From Candidatus Endomicrobiellum calonymphae (GTDB taxonomy: Bacteria > Elusimicrobiota > Endomicrobiia > Endomicrobiales > Endomicrobiaceae): 64,000 nt of DNA. The notes below the pieces were generated by a model, which had not been told where the DNA came from, ran no database searches, and saw only the letters and a program-made list of their open reading frames with translations. The translations under genes and the position numbers were made by a program. The stretch spans positions 1 to 64,000 of the forward strand of contig JAISYK010000002.1 in assembly GCA_031269945.1 (NCBI GenBank), written 5' to 3'. Positions 27,320 to 37,624 of the stretch are shown piece after piece. Every line of letters starts with the position of its first letter. Positions within the stretch are counted from its first letter, which is position 1.

Positions 27320-28876
27320 ATGCCGACAGTGTTACTTAGTGTCTCAGATAAAACCGATGTTGTAGATTTTGCTAAAGAGTTAAAATATCTTGGATGGAAT
27401 ATAATTTCTAGCGGTGGAACTGCGAAAATTTTAAAAGAAAATTTTATTCAATGTCGGGAAATATCTGAAATTACTGGATTTCCTGAAATTTTAGACGGGA
27501 GAGTTAAAACGTTAAATCCTAAAATCCATGGAGGAATACTCGCTATAAGAAGCAACTCTGACCATAACAAGCAATTAAATTGCCACGGAATAGAGACTAT
27601 AGATATGGTAGTTGTGAATTTGTATCCTTTTGAAGCTACTATAAAGAAAATACCAAAATCTGAAGACAAAAGAATAAATCAGGATGTTATAGAGAATATT
27701 GATATTGGTGGAGTTGCTCTTTTAAGGGCTGCTGCCAAAAATTACAAAGATGTTGTCGTTGTATGCGATGTAAATGATTATAAAATTATTATTGAAAACT
27801 TAAAGAGTGGTTCTGTTCCAGAAAGATTGAAACTTGATTTGGCTGCAAAAGTTTTCCGCCATACGGCATATTACGATTCTTTAATTTCAAATTATTTGAC
27901 TTATGAAAAATTTCCGACACAGATGACGATTCCTCTTAAGAAGCTTTCAAAATTAAGATATGGAGAAAACTATCATCAAGATGCCGCTTTATATTTTAAT
28001 GGCATAGAAGGCAAGCCTGTTGTCATATCTGCAAAACAGCTTCATGGCAAGGAGTTATCTTATAATAATTATCTTGATTTAGAGGCAGCGTGGTGTCTAG
28101 TCCATGAATTTGATAACCCAGCATGTGTAATTATCAAGCACAATAATCCTTGTGGTTGTGCGGAAGACGCGACCATAAAAGACGCTTATTTAAAAGCTTT
28201 GGCCTGTGATCCAGTAAGTGCTTTTGGTGGAATAATAGCGTTTAATAAACTTGTTGAGGAAAACACTGCCGTTGAAATAAGCAAATTATTTGTTGAATGC
28301 GTTATAGGCCCTGGTTATTCTAAAGAAGCTTTAGATGTTTTGGTACAAAAAAAGAATATCAGACTTTTGGTACAAGAAATTCCTTATGGAGAGAAAAAAA
28401 AATCTGTTGAATTTAGAACGATATCTCATGGTATGCTTGTGCAGGATAGAGATAATGAGCTTTTGAGCGAAATAAAGTTTATGACGAGTCGCCGCCAACC
28501 TAATAAAACAGAGTGCGAGGCTTTGAATTTTGCATGGAAAGTTTCCAAATATGTCAAGTCAAACGCTATTGTTCTTGCAAGAAGAACGCAGACTGTTGGT
28601 ATAGGAGCTGGGCAAATGAGTCGTGTTGATTCACTTAAAATAGCTGCTGAAAAAATGAAATACGTTAAGCACGGATTAGATGAGGGCCTGTTTTCGCTTG
28701 TTCTTGCTTCTGATGCTTTCTTTCCGTTTCCAGATATTGTTGAGCAAGCAGCTAAAATTGGTGTTACTGCAATAATGCAGCCTGGAGGTTCGGTAAAAGA
28801 CAATGAATCTATTAAAGCTGCTGAGAAATTAAATATAACTATGATTGCTACAAGCATGAGACACTTTAGGCATTAA
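27320..28876 (+). CDS. purH: Bifunctional AICAR transformylase/IMP cyclohydrolase
   Basis: Last two steps of IMP synthesis. Start set at ATG 27320 (MPTVLLSVSDKT) behind AAGGGGGGA; an upstream in-frame codon at 27302 is less likely. N-terminal MGS-like cyclohydrolase domain (ISSGGTAK, VDGRVKTLNPKIHGGIL-type motif at about residues 60-75) and C-terminal AICARFT domain with KHNNPCG (about residue 273), ACDPVSAFGG and RTQTVGIGAGQMSRVDS. 518 residues, full length. Separated from the other pur genes by about 12 kb. Confidence 0.96.
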   Translation: MPTVLLSVSDKTDVVDFAKELKYLGWNIISSGGTAKILKENFIQCREISEITGFPEILDGRVKTLNPKIHGGILAIRSNSDHNKQLNCHGIETIDMVVVNLYPFEATIKKIPKSEDKRINQDVIENIDIGGVALLRAAAKNYKDVVVVCDVNDYKIIIENLKSGSVPERLKLDLAAKVFRHTAYYDSLISNYLTYEKFPTQMTIPLKKLSKLRYGENYHQDAALYFNGIEGKPVVISAKQLHGKELSYNNYLDLEAAWCLVHEFDNPACVIIKHNNPCGCAEDATIKDAYLKALACDPVSAFGGIIAFNKLVEENTAVEISKLFVECVIGPGYSKEALDVLVQKKNIRLLVQEIPYGEKKKSVEFRTISHGMLVQDRDNELLSEIKFMTSRRQPNKTECEALNFAWKVSKYVKSNAIVLARRTQTVGIGAGQMSRVDSLKIAAEKMKYVKHGLDEGLFSLVLASDAFFPFPDIVEQAAKIGVTAIMQPGGSVKDNESIKAAEKLNITMIATSMRHFRH

Positions 28877-29016
28877 ACAGTCAAATGTGTTTTAAAAATC
28901 TGTGACTTTATTTAATAAAAATGGTTAAATTAAGTGTTCTTTTCAGGTACTTTTGAGGTGAACCTTGATATATGTAAAGTAAGTGATTTTAACTTGTCAT
29001 CGATTGAATAAATGGT

Positions 29017-29847
29017 ATGAAACAAAGAAAAAAAAGAATTAACCTAGCACAGATAATAGAATTTAAAAAGAATTTTGAATCTAAGGCCCTGAACACGGTG
29101 TGTCAAAGTGCTAAGTGTCCTAATATTGGCGAATGTTACAGGAATAAAATTGCAACCTTTATGATATTGGGGGAATATTGCACTAGAGAGTGTAGTTTTT
29201 GTGCTGTGGGAAAATATGATACTGAATTTATAGATGTAAGTGAACCTACAAAAGTTGCAAAGGCAATTAAGGATCTCAGACTTTCATACAGTGTTATAAC
29301 TTCGGTAACAAGGGATGATTTGCCCGATGGTGGAGCGGAGCATTTTGCAAAAACAATTAATGAGATAAAAACTTTGCTTCCTGGTAATAAAGTTGAAGTT
29401 CTTGTCCCTGACTTTTTGGGAAATACTAACTCCATAGATATTGTTTTGAATGCAAAACCTGATGTTTTCTCTCATAACTTGGAAACAGTTCCTACTCTTT
29501 ATGATGTAGTGAGAAAAGGATCTGATTATTACCGTTCTCTCAGTGTCTTGGAGCATGCCAAGTCCAAAGATTTTAGAGTTAAAACTGGTATAATGCTCGG
29601 ATTGGGTGAAACTAAAGCACAGATTTTTGAAACAATTAAGGACATAAAAAATATAAATGTTGACGCTCTCATAATAGGCCAGTACCTTGCTCCTACACTA
29701 AAACATTTTTCTGTGATCAAGGAATATACTAAAGAGGAATTTAAAATGTTTGAAAACTTTGCAATATCGTTAAAAATAAAACAAGTTATCTCTGGCAGAT
29801 ATGCCCGGAGCTCATATCTCGCAGAAGCGAATTTTAAAAAGTTTTGA
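29017..29847 (+). CDS. lipA: Lipoyl synthase
   Basis: Radical-SAM enzyme that inserts two sulfurs into octanoyl chains to make lipoyl cofactor. Seen: auxiliary cluster CQSAKCPNIGEC (about residues 29-40), radical-SAM cluster CTRECSFC (about residues 60-67), DLPDGGAEHF, HNLETVP, GLGET, and the C-terminal ARSSYLA with the conserved Ser that ligates the auxiliary cluster. 276 residues, on the short side of the family. It implies a lipoyl-dependent complex somewhere in the genome, even though pyruvate oxidation here is by ferredoxin oxidoreductase. Confidence 0.95.
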   Translation: MKQRKKRINLAQIIEFKKNFESKALNTVCQSAKCPNIGECYRNKIATFMILGEYCTRECSFCAVGKYDTEFIDVSEPTKVAKAIKDLRLSYSVITSVTRDDLPDGGAEHFAKTINEIKTLLPGNKVEVLVPDFLGNTNSIDIVLNAKPDVFSHNLETVPTLYDVVRKGSDYYRSLSVLEHAKSKDFRVKTGIMLGLGETKAQIFETIKDIKNINVDALIIGQYLAPTLKHFSVIKEYTKEEFKMFENFAISLKIKQVISGRYARSSYLAEANFKKF

Positions 29848-29984
29848 ATTTTACAAATTAATTTAAAGATCTGTAATTTGAGCAAGCCAAAGCGGCAGGT
29901 GGTATTTGGGCACATTTCTAAGATGCAAACAAATGTAAGTGATTGCTAGGAAGTTTATGATTTGTGCGTTTTTGTTTTTTGCTC

Positions 29985-30010
29985 AAGGATGAGGAACAAG
30001 GATGAGGAAC
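29985..30010 (+). repeat. 13-bp tandem repeat
   Basis: Two perfect copies of AAGGATGAGGAAC followed by a third, degenerate copy, in the spacer after lipA. No function evident. Confidence 0.85.
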
Positions 30011-30144
30011 AATGATGAAGAATTGAATTATTTTTATGACAATTCGAGCTCTTTTTAGATTCTTCACCTTGTGTATTGTTGTCTCTGTTGCAGATGTATT
30101 TTATTTGTGCTTTCTTCTTGGCGGATGTGTATAAGAGTATAAGA

Positions 30145-31958
30145 ATGGCGATAGACTTTACTGTCCATCCTGAAGATAAGTGCTATAAAAAAAGTATTTT
30201 GGGTTTTGAAGGTGTGTTAAAACTTTAAATTGTATTTAAATGGATGTAGGGGGGGCGAAACCCTTTGAAAAAGTAAAATTGACGGTGCGTGAATCAGCAT
30301 CAAGGTTCTCAAAGGAGTTTCTAAAGTTTTATCTGCAAAGAAAAATTATGATTGTAAATCTTTTAGATGGGAAGAATTGCATAGAAAAACGTTCCGTTTA
30401 CGATGAAACTTCTGATCAGCTGAAGGGGTGAGTGAGAGCATAAAAAACAGTTTTATAAAAATATTATCTAGTTGAGAGGGATTTGTTTATGGAGATGTTT
30501 TGGCTATGGTAAAACCGAAATCGCTGTGCGTACAGCAAAAGCATAATAATGTGGTCTTCAGGTTGCTTTATTAGTTTCTACTGTACAGTATAGGCTTTCT
30601 CTTTTTTCAACAAAATGCTATGAAGTGATTAGCAGACTTCGATTCAAAACAAAGTGTAAAGAAATAATGGGCGATTTGTAAAGAGGATTTGTTGGTATTA
30701 TATTGATACTTATAGACTTTTTCGGAAAGTCGTGAAGTTTAAAAACTTGGGCTTGTTGTTAATTGATGAAAAACACATAAATTTAGAGTTAAGTAGTTAA
30801 ATCAGTAAAAAAGTGTAGATATTTTAGTGCTTTCGGGAATTTCTATTTCTAGAACTTTATTTTCGTATTTGCCTGGTTTTAAAGATTTGTCAATAATAGA
30901 AACTCAGCTATTTGGAGGACTACCAACTAAAGCACATCTTTTCTTTCATTATACAATGAGAATTTTGTTAAGAATATTAATTGAATCGTGGTTTACAAAG
31001 AAGTGTCAGATTTTTATGTTCATGATACTAACTAGAGATAGTTATTACGAAAGCCGCAGCAAATGTCAGAAGTCTTGTCCCCTAATGTTAAATTAGGTAT
31101 TTGTTTGTAGTTAGACGAAGGTAAGAGATATTTATGACGTTATGTGAAAATTTTTAAATATGAAATTGAGTGTTTTGCTAGCTGCAAAAATAATAGAGTT
31201 TGGATTAGGTGTTCCTTATGTTAGCACAATAATAGTTGAATAAACGGAGAATTTTTTAATTCTCGCAGCTTTATCAGTTAAAAATAGAGATAGAAAAAAA
31301 ATCGTATTGTTTTATAAAAATAAGGACTTGAAGCAATGAAAGAATTTAACGAATTAGGTTCTAGCTTTAGATTTGATCTTAAAAATTTAGAAATAAGGGG
31401 AGCTTGAGGCTGGGATATACTTTATGTATGGCTTTGATATGGACGATATGTATGCTAAGCTTTTTGGAGAAAGGCGAAAAATTAAAAGGGAATACCATCA
31501 TATCAGGTAAAGTAAAAAAAGAAGAAAGTACTGCGATAGATTTGAAGATAGATGCATTAATTCTAAACAAATATATTAAACAAATATATTGAAAATGGAA
31601 ATACAAGAATTTTATTTTACAAAAAACTCGATTTTGAAAAAGATGCGAAAGTATTAGATTAAAATTAGAGCTTTTTGATTGTTCTGAGAAAATTCCAGAA
31701 GAAACGCAAATGTTATGCGAAATAGTATGTTTGTTTAGTGCTTGGAAACTTAGAATAGAAAAATATCTGAAGATAGTAAGTTGTACATAGTCACATTGAT
31801 AGCACAAAATTCGTGCCATACAGATGTTATGCGATCAGAAAAAAAACAAACAACCGACAAAAGCACAGGTTGAATATCTTAAAGAACTTCTGCATGGTAT
31901 TAATTTTTATGGATCTAAACAACAGAAATTGGTATTTTGGGAACTATGTAAGTGTTAA
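30145..31958 (+). pseudogene. mfd: Transcription-repair coupling factor (Mfd) pseudogene
   Basis: Order of fragments matches Mfd from the CarD-like domain on. VHPEDKCYKKSILGFEG; GGAKPFEKVKLTVRESA; YDETSDQLKG; Walker A GYGKTEIAVRTAKA, QVALLVSTV; FKNLGLLLIDEKH (motif II); LSGISISRTLFSYLPGFKDL and SIIET (motif III, SATPIPRT in the parent); IIEFGLGVPYVSTIIVE (motif V); LEIRGA; AIDLKIDALILNKYI; and IPEETQMLCEI from the C-terminal domain. Many stops and frameshifts. The N-terminal UvrB-like half is missing. The last ~150 bases are assigned less surely. Confidence 0.9.
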
Positions 31959-32685
31959 TCATCATACATAGTCCAAGATAAATTTTTCAAGACTTTTCTG
32001 ATGTTACAAATATTAGTTGACACAGTACTTATCCATAGGTTAAACGCTTCTTCAAACTTTATTTTTGAGCTTCTGTACGTTGTAAGTTCTAAAATTGAGT
32101 GTTCCGTGATAAATAAAACGTATTTTAACCTTCTTTAAAGGCAAAAAACACAACACTTACCCAGATATGCTTACTTACTTGGCACTTTTAACAAGCATTT
32201 TGCTTGTTTTTATATAATATTTCTTTAATTGCAATAAAATTTTCAATAATTTTGTCCTGCAGCTCTGTTTTATCATATTTTTTAAACTTAAAATATGCGA
32301 AGCAACATTTTTAATGATCTTATCGGATTGTGTATATAATTTACTGGCCTGCAACGTACTAGGCTTTTTGATCTGGTTATGCTATAACTAAAAAGTAAAA
32401 AAAAAGTTTGGTGGTTTTGAGGTTCCGAAGCACAATATTTGTGTCTTATTTTGGTAAGATAGTCGTAGCGTTATTTACTTTTTTTATTTAGTACTACAAT
32501 TATTTGTTAATTCATAGTAATTCGTTGTAGAATATCCTGTATGTTCGGTTTTTTTATGCTGATGCTTTAATATCTGTCAATTAAGATATACTTTTAAAAA
32601 ATAAATAAATTTGCTTACATAAACGGATTACAAGACTAGGTCACTTAAAAAATTACGTCGGCAAATGGAATAATAAGAGGTTAGT
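31959..32685. other. Gene-free region between the mfd remnant and clpB
   Basis: About 730 bases without an intact gene. On the minus strand a frame of about 67 codons is open across roughly 32170-32375 (STLQASKLYTQSDK..., no start codon or family recognised). A terminator-like hairpin lies inside (32190-32208). I saw no CIRCE or other heat-shock operator before clpB. Confidence 0.4.
32190..32216 (+). terminator. Rho-independent terminator-like hairpin
   Basis: AACAAGC (32190-32196) and GCTTGTT (32202-32208) form a seven-pair stem with a five-base loop, followed by TTTATATAATATTT. Oriented to end transcription from the mfd remnant side. Confidence 0.6.
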
Positions 32686-35313
32686 ATGAACATTTCTAAG
32701 TTTACGGTTAAATCGCGAGAGGTCTTGATAGATGCACAAAATATAGCTTCTGAATACGGTAATCAAGAAATTACTTGTGAGCATGTTTTGTACGCTTTGA
32801 TGAAACAACAAGATGGAATAGTCGAGGTTATAATGAAGAAAATGGCACTGTCTACTGGCCAAGAAATTAATCTAGCTGCGGATATTTCGAAAGATTTGGT
32901 TTCAGAAATTGAAAAAAAACCTAAAGTTTCAGGTGGAAATTTGTTTTTATCACAGAGTTTGAATAAAATTTTAAGCGATTCAGAAAAGGTGGCAAAAAGT
33001 TTAAAAGATGATTTTATATCTACAGAGCACATTCTTATTGCTATAGCCGAAGATAATTTTGATAATGCATCAAAAATATTAAAAAAATACGGAATTAGTA
33101 AGGATGTTATTTTGAAAGTTCTTGTAAGTATAAGGGGAGGGCAGAGAGTTGTAGATCAAAACCCTGAAGATAAATATCAAGCTTTAGAGAAATACGGGAG
33201 AAATTTAACTGATTTGGCAAAACTTGGAAAACTTGATCCTGTTATAGGAAGAGATAGCGAAATTCGCAGATGCGTTCAAGTTTTATCTAGAAGGACAAAA
33301 AACAATCCTGTTATTATCGGTGAACCTGGTGTAGGCAAAACAGCGATAGTAGAAGGGTTGGCACAACGCATAATTTCTAAAGATGTTCCTGAAAGTTTAA
33401 AAAATAAGAAGGTTATAGCCTTGGATTTAGGAGCGTTAATAGCTGGTGCAAAATACAGAGGTGAATTTGAGGATAGACTTAAAGCTGTACTTAAAGAAAT
33501 TCTCTCAGCTCAAGGAATGGTTATTCTTTTTGTTGACGAATTGCATACGATAATCGGTGCTGGATCGGCCGAAGGTGCAGTTGACGCCGCGAATATGTTA
33601 AAGCCTATGCTTGCACGTGGTGAACTTAAACTTGTAGGAGCGACTACTATTAGCGAATACAGAAAGTATGTAGAGAAGGATGCTGCTTTGGAAAGACGCT
33701 TACAACCTGTTTTTGCTGGCGAACCGTCAGTTGAGGACACAATTGCGATTTTAAGAGGCATAAAAGAAAAATATGAAGTGCACCACGGTGTAAAAATAAA
33801 AGATTCAGCGTTAGTTGCTGCCTCAACGTTGAGTACAAGATATATAACGGACAGGTATCTACCGGACAAAGCCATAGATTTAGTTGATGAGTCAGCGAGT
33901 AAATTGAGAATAGAAATAGATTCTATGCCTACTGAGCTTGACATCATAGAGCGAAAAATCAGGCAGCTTGAAATTGAAAAACAAGCCGTGAAAAAAGAAA
34001 CCGACACCGATTCCAAAAACCGCCTTGCTAATATGAAAATAGAGATAGATAAGTTAAAACAAGATTCTGCAGAAATGAAAGTTCATTGGGAAAAGGAAAA
34101 AGAAGCCATATCCAATATAAGAAATTTAAAAGCATCTCTTGAAGATATGAAAACTGAGGAGCAAAAAGCTGAAAGAGTTGGAGATTTGAGTACTGTCGCT
34201 AAAATTCGTTACGGAAAAATTCCGGATGTGCACAAGAATCTTGAAGATGAAAATAAAAAACTTTTTGAACTGCAGAAAAAAAAGAAAATGTTGAAAGAAG
34301 AAGTTGACGAGGAAGATATTGCTGAGGTAGTAAGCAAGTGGACTGGCATACCAGTTAGTCGTATGATGGAAGACGAAGTGCAGAAACTCCTTAAAATGGA
34401 AGATAAACTACATGAAAGGGTTGTCGGTCAAAATGAAGCAATATCTGCAATATCGGCTGCGGTGCGTCGTTCCCGTTCTGGACTTTCGGATCCTGGTAAA
34501 CCTATAGGTTCGTTTTTGTTTTTGGGTCCTACTGGTGTTGGGAAAACTGAATTGGCAAAAGCACTTGCTGAGTTGTTATTTGATGATGAGAAAAATATAG
34601 TGAGAATTGATATGTCAGAATATATGGAAAAACATAGTGTTTCTCGTCTCATAGGGGCCCCTCCGGGATATGTTGGTTTTGAAGATGGGGGACAATTAAC
34701 TGAGGTTGTAAGAAGGCGACCATACTGCGTGGTTTTGTTCGACGAAATTGAAAAAGCGAGCCCTGAAGTATTTAATATCATGTTACAGATATTTGACGAT
34801 GGGAGACTTACGGATGGACATGGAAGAACTGTTGATTTTAAGAATACTGTTATTATAATGACTTCAAATATAGGATCGCAATATATTCAAAATTATGACG
34901 ACTATAATAAAATAAAAAATAAAGTTGCGCAGAAGCTTCATAATTACTTTAAGCCTGAATTTTTAAATAGGATAGACGAAATAGTAATATTTCAAAATTT
35001 AACAGAACAGGAATTGAATAAAATTATTGACATACAAATCAAATCCTTTGAGTGTCGCCTCGCTGAGAAAAATATCTGTGTGGAACTTACTAATAAAGCG
35101 AAAGATTTTATATCACTGAAGGGATATGATCCCGCTTTTGGAGCGAGACCATTAAAGAGAGCTATACAAGTGTATTTGTTAAATCCTCTTTCTTCTCAAC
35201 TTATTTCAGGAAAATTTAAGGAAGGCGATAACATAATTGTAGATGCGACAAAGTTAAATTTAATAAGTAAAGAGATAGATGGCTTGGATTTTAAAAAAAA
35301 GTATTTAAATTAA
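32686..35313 (+). CDS. clpB: Disaggregase ClpB (Hsp100)
   Basis: AAA+ chaperone that pulls proteins out of aggregates with DnaK. N-terminal Clp repeats (about 1-145); first AAA module with Walker [14 protein letters not shown] (about residue 210) and [12 protein letters not shown]; long coiled-coil M domain (about 400-525), the feature separating ClpB from ClpA/C; second AAA module with [16 protein letters not shown] (about residue 612), [20 protein letters not shown] and [16 protein letters not shown]. 875 residues, full length. Ribosome-binding site AAGAGG. Confidence 0.97.
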   Translation: MNISKFTVKSREVLIDAQNIASEYGNQEITCEHVLYALMKQQDGIVEVIMKKMALSTGQEINLAADISKDLVSEIEKKPKVSGGNLFLSQSLNKILSDSEKVAKSLKDDFISTEHILIAIAEDNFDNASKILKKYGISKDVILKVLVSIRGGQRVVDQNPEDKYQALEKYGRNLTDLAKLGKLDPVIGRDSEIRRCVQVLSRRTKNNPVIIGEPGVGKTAIVEGLAQRIISKDVPESLKNKKVIALDLGALIAGAKYRGEFEDRLKAVLKEILSAQGMVILFVDELHTIIGAGSAEGAVDAANMLKPMLARGELKLVGATTISEYRKYVEKDAALERRLQPVFAGEPSVEDTIAILRGIKEKYEVHHGVKIKDSALVAASTLSTRYITDRYLPDKAIDLVDESASKLRIEIDSMPTELDIIERKIRQLEIEKQAVKKETDTDSKNRLANMKIEIDKLKQDSAEMKVHWEKEKEAISNIRNLKASLEDMKTEEQKAERVGDLSTVAKIRYGKIPDVHKNLEDENKKLFELQKKKKMLKEEVDEEDIAEVVSKWTGIPVSRMMEDEVQKLLKMEDKLHERVVGQNEAISAISAAVRRSRSGLSDPGKPIGSFLFLGPTGVGKTELAKALAELLFDDEKNIVRIDMSEYMEKHSVSRLIGAPPGYVGFEDGGQLTEVVRRRPYCVVLFDEIEKASPEVFNIMLQIFDDGRLTDGHGRTVDFKNTVIIMTSNIGSQYIQNYDDYNKIKNKVAQKLHNYFKPEFLNRIDEIVIFQNLTEQELNKIIDIQIKSFECRLAEKNICVELTNKAKDFISLKGYDPAFGARPLKRAIQVYLLNPLSSQLISGKFKEGDNIIVDATKLNLISKEIDGLDFKKKYLN

Positions 35314-35436
35314 TTTGTAGTTTTTAAAGTTTTGTGTTTAGTTATAAGACAATTAATATAGAAGATATACAATTATGATGATATGTTCACTAAATTGTTT
35401 TTGTTTTAAAATTTGTATACTTTAGCGTCCAGTTTG

Positions 35437-35465
35437 TTGACATAATACAACCTATTTTGTTAAAA
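35437..35465 (+). promoter_or_regulatory. Promoter for the tRNA-Arg/tRNA-His pair
   Basis: Consensus -35 TTGACA (35437-35442), a 17-base spacer, and a weaker -10 TTAAAA (35460-35465). Transcription would begin about ten bases before the tRNA-Arg 5' end. Confidence 0.55.
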
Positions 35466-35481
35466 CCTCGTAGTTATAGTT

Positions 35482-35555
35482 GTCTCCGTAGCTCAATTGG
35501 ATAGAGCGACTGCCTTCTAAGCAGTAGGTTGCGTGTTCAACTCACGCCGGGGGCG
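35482..35555 (+). tRNA. tRNA-Arg (anticodon TCT)
   Basis: 74 nt. Acceptor GTCTCCG pairs with CGGGGGC (two U-G wobbles). D arm GCTC...GAGC. Anticodon stem ACTGC/GCAGT with loop CTTCTAA gives TCT, reading AGA. T arm GCGTG-TTCAACT-CACGC. Discriminator G73; CCA not encoded; a T-run follows. tRNA-His begins 14 bases later. Confidence 0.95.
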
Positions 35556-35568
35556 TTTTTCCTGTTTG

Positions 35569-35642
35569 GTGGTTGTAGCTCAACTGGTTAGAGCGTCGGT
35601 TTGTGGAGCCGAAGGTTGCGGGTTCAATTCCCGTCAGCCACC
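35569..35642 (+). tRNA. tRNA-His (anticodon GTG)
   Basis: 74 nt. Acceptor GTGGTTG pairs with CAGCCAC; the G at 35568 opposite C73 supplies the G-1 identity base. Anticodon stem TCGGT/GCCGA with loop TTGTGGA gives GTG. T arm GCGGG-TTCAATT-CCCGT. Paired with tRNA-Arg in one transcript. Confidence 0.96.
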
Positions 35643-35779
35643 CCTCTCGATAATAATACTTTTGTCGATTGCATTTTGCAGAGCGTATAAAATTATGTTA
35701 AAGAAAGAATATGAATTTTTAACAAAAATATGATAAACATTCAATTCTTGAAAATCTAATCGAGATATCATAGATATTT

Positions 35780-37056
35780 TGTGGGATTTAATGTTTGCAA
35801 ATTAGGCAGTGGACTTCTTACTGGGAAATTGGGCATTAATGCTATGTCCTATTATAGAAGTTTACGGTTTTTTGCGTCATGACTTAAATTGGGGTCTTCC
35901 ATTGATGTCGACGAAAGAAGACAAGATTTACACAAGATCTTAAAAATTTTAAAAAAAAGTGATGTCGTTGTTGCTGCCTGTTGACTATGTCCGCATTTGA
36001 CGATATGATTGTTGTGCAGCAGTACAGAGCAGAGTATTTAAATCTTGATATTTAATATTTATTTTGATAGAAAAAATCTTGGAATTTATAAAAAGGATAC
36101 TTTTTAGAATACTTAACTTCGTCAATTTCTAAAATTACCGAGGAGTAAGAAAATGTAGTTAGTGGCGTTAAAGTTTTTGGAAATAGTTTTGGGAAAATGC
36201 TGAACAGATGTTACATTTTGAATTTAAAATAGACGAAAAAAGTTCTAGTAAAACTTTATTTTTGTTCCCATGTTCACCTATAAAGAATGAATCCGATGTT
36301 TGAGAAAAATGTTTTATTTTTTTTAAAAAATTATTCTAAAAACGCAAAAAAAATATAGTTTTACGTGCGTTTGGCGTTACAAAATTTGTTGTTGAAGGAA
36401 CGGTAGAGTCAGTCATAAAAAAGAAATTTCTTTAACAATTCAGTGCCCGTGGGGTTTGATATTTTTGCAAGTAAATTTTTAATTTTCGCTTCAAGTGGAA
36501 TTTTTGTCGATGAAACAATGAAGTGATTTAAAGTTTAAATTTATCGATATTTTGGAGGCAATATTTTTGGTTATGGGAAGAGAATATAACTTGATCTGTC
36601 ACAGAATTGTTTTTTATTTGGAAGTAAAGAAAAAAAAATCTATGAATAGAGGAGGCGATGATGGTGCAGCGGTTGCGAACATTCCATGTAATTCTTTATA
36701 TTTTAAAGATTCTGTTATTTTGTGTATTCAAACGATTTAGAAATGAAAATTTTGCCTAGCGTAAGAAGAGAAACTTTGGCTGATTGTAAAATTGTAAACA
36801 GTAAAACTATCAGAGAAATAGCAGATAGTATTTTGAAATTTTTAAGTGATGTGATTATTCTTTTCAATAACTGGCTGAGGCAGATGTGGCATTTCTTAAA
36901 TTTCATAGAAGTACAAAGAAAAAGTTAGTAGATTTTGCTGATGAGAATAAAATAGAGAGCTTTAAATTTAATTTTGATGGACAAGGACGAAAATAATAGA
37001 AAGTTGTTAATACCGTTTCTGACTTGTTGAGAAAGAAATTAATTGCAAAATATTGA
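35780..37056 (+). pseudogene. cinA: CinA (competence/damage-inducible protein, NMN deamidase) pseudogene
   Basis: The whole gene is recognisable across frames. SGLLTGKLGINA (parent GTELL.G...NTNA); DERRQDLHKIL; SDVVVAAC then FDDMIVVQQ (parent TTGGLGPT.DD.T); KTLFLFPCSP (parent PGPP) and ESDV*EK; VLRAFGVTKFVVEGTVESVI; then the C-terminal deamidase domain: SLYFKDSVI, YSNDLEMKILPSVRRETLAD, IVNSKTIREIADSI, and FNFDGQGRK (parent F.GdR). About ten stops or frameshifts. The PGPP loop reads PCSP, and the AESCTGG motif is not visible. Ends at 37056, before the NUDIX gene. Confidence 0.87.
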
Positions 37057-37180
37057 ATAAAATGAGATAATCATGAAGATGGTAGAGGCCGAATAACTTA
37101 GTTAGATTGAGTAGTTGGTAGTTAGTATGGTTAGCATGTGCTTCAAATTTTAACAGTAAAAGTGAGAAATAAAATAGCAA

Positions 37181-37624
37181 ATGTTTAAAGATCTTTCCTG
37201 TGGCGCGATAGTTTATAAAATCCAGAAAAGTAAGCCTATGTTTTTGCTTGTAAATTCAAAAAATAATCGATCATGGGGATTTCCAAAAGGTCATATAGAG
37301 AAAGGTGAAAATGAGCTAGAGGCAGCGAATAGAGAAGTTTTTGAGGAAACTGGAATCAGAAAAGTTAAATTTGTCGAGGATTTTAGGCAAGAGGATGTTT
37401 ACATAATTGATGATCTTTTTAGCGGTCTAAAAGAAGGTAGAGTTGAAAAACACTCTGTATATTTTCTTGCTCTTGCATTAGAAGATGTTTCAGATTTTGA
37501 TAAAAATGAGATATCAAAATTGAGATGGGTTGATTTAAAGCAGGCGCTGGGTCTACTTTGTTTTACAAATCAAAGAAAGTTTATTAGTTTAGCTTATAAT
37601 TTAATTAAAGGAGAGCAAAAATGA
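37181..37624 (+). CDS. NUDIX hydrolase, probable bis(5'-nucleosyl)-tetraphosphatase
   Basis: 147 residues. A perfect Nudix box: GHIEKGENELEAANREVFEE then TGI (G-x5-E-x7-RE-U-x-EE-x-G-U, about residues 41-63). The N-terminus (SCGAIVYKI) and WGFPKGH are typical of the asymmetrical Ap4A hydrolase subfamily, which removes alarmones or damaged nucleotides. The stop overlaps the next start (ATGA), so it is coupled to the membrane protein downstream. Confidence 0.85.
   Translation: MFKDLSCGAIVYKIQKSKPMFLLVNSKNNRSWGFPKGHIEKGENELEAANREVFEETGIRKVKFVEDFRQEDVYIIDDLFSGLKEGRVEKHSVYFLALALEDVSDFDKNEISKLRWVDLKQALGLLCFTNQRKFISLAYNLIKGEQK

Noticed and set aside
30827-31096. An 89-codon open frame (SGISISRTLFSYLPGF...)
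   Set aside because: It is the motif III segment of the mfd pseudogene, not an independent gene.
33510-34016. A 168-codon minus-strand frame within clpB
   Set aside because: Antisense shadow of conserved AAA+ coding sequence.
35533-35733. A 66-codon open frame across the tRNA-Arg/tRNA-His pair
   Set aside because: It runs through both tRNA genes; its residues come from tRNA sequence, so it is not a protein gene.
35780-36060. Degenerate 2-hydroxyacid dehydrogenase or FolD
   Set aside because: First considered from DVVVAAC and the Rossmann-like text, but the flanking GLLTGKL..NA, FDDM and later domains fit CinA throughout.
36722-36928. A 68-codon open frame (YSNDLEMKILPSV...)
   Set aside because: It belongs to the C-terminal domain of the cinA pseudogene.
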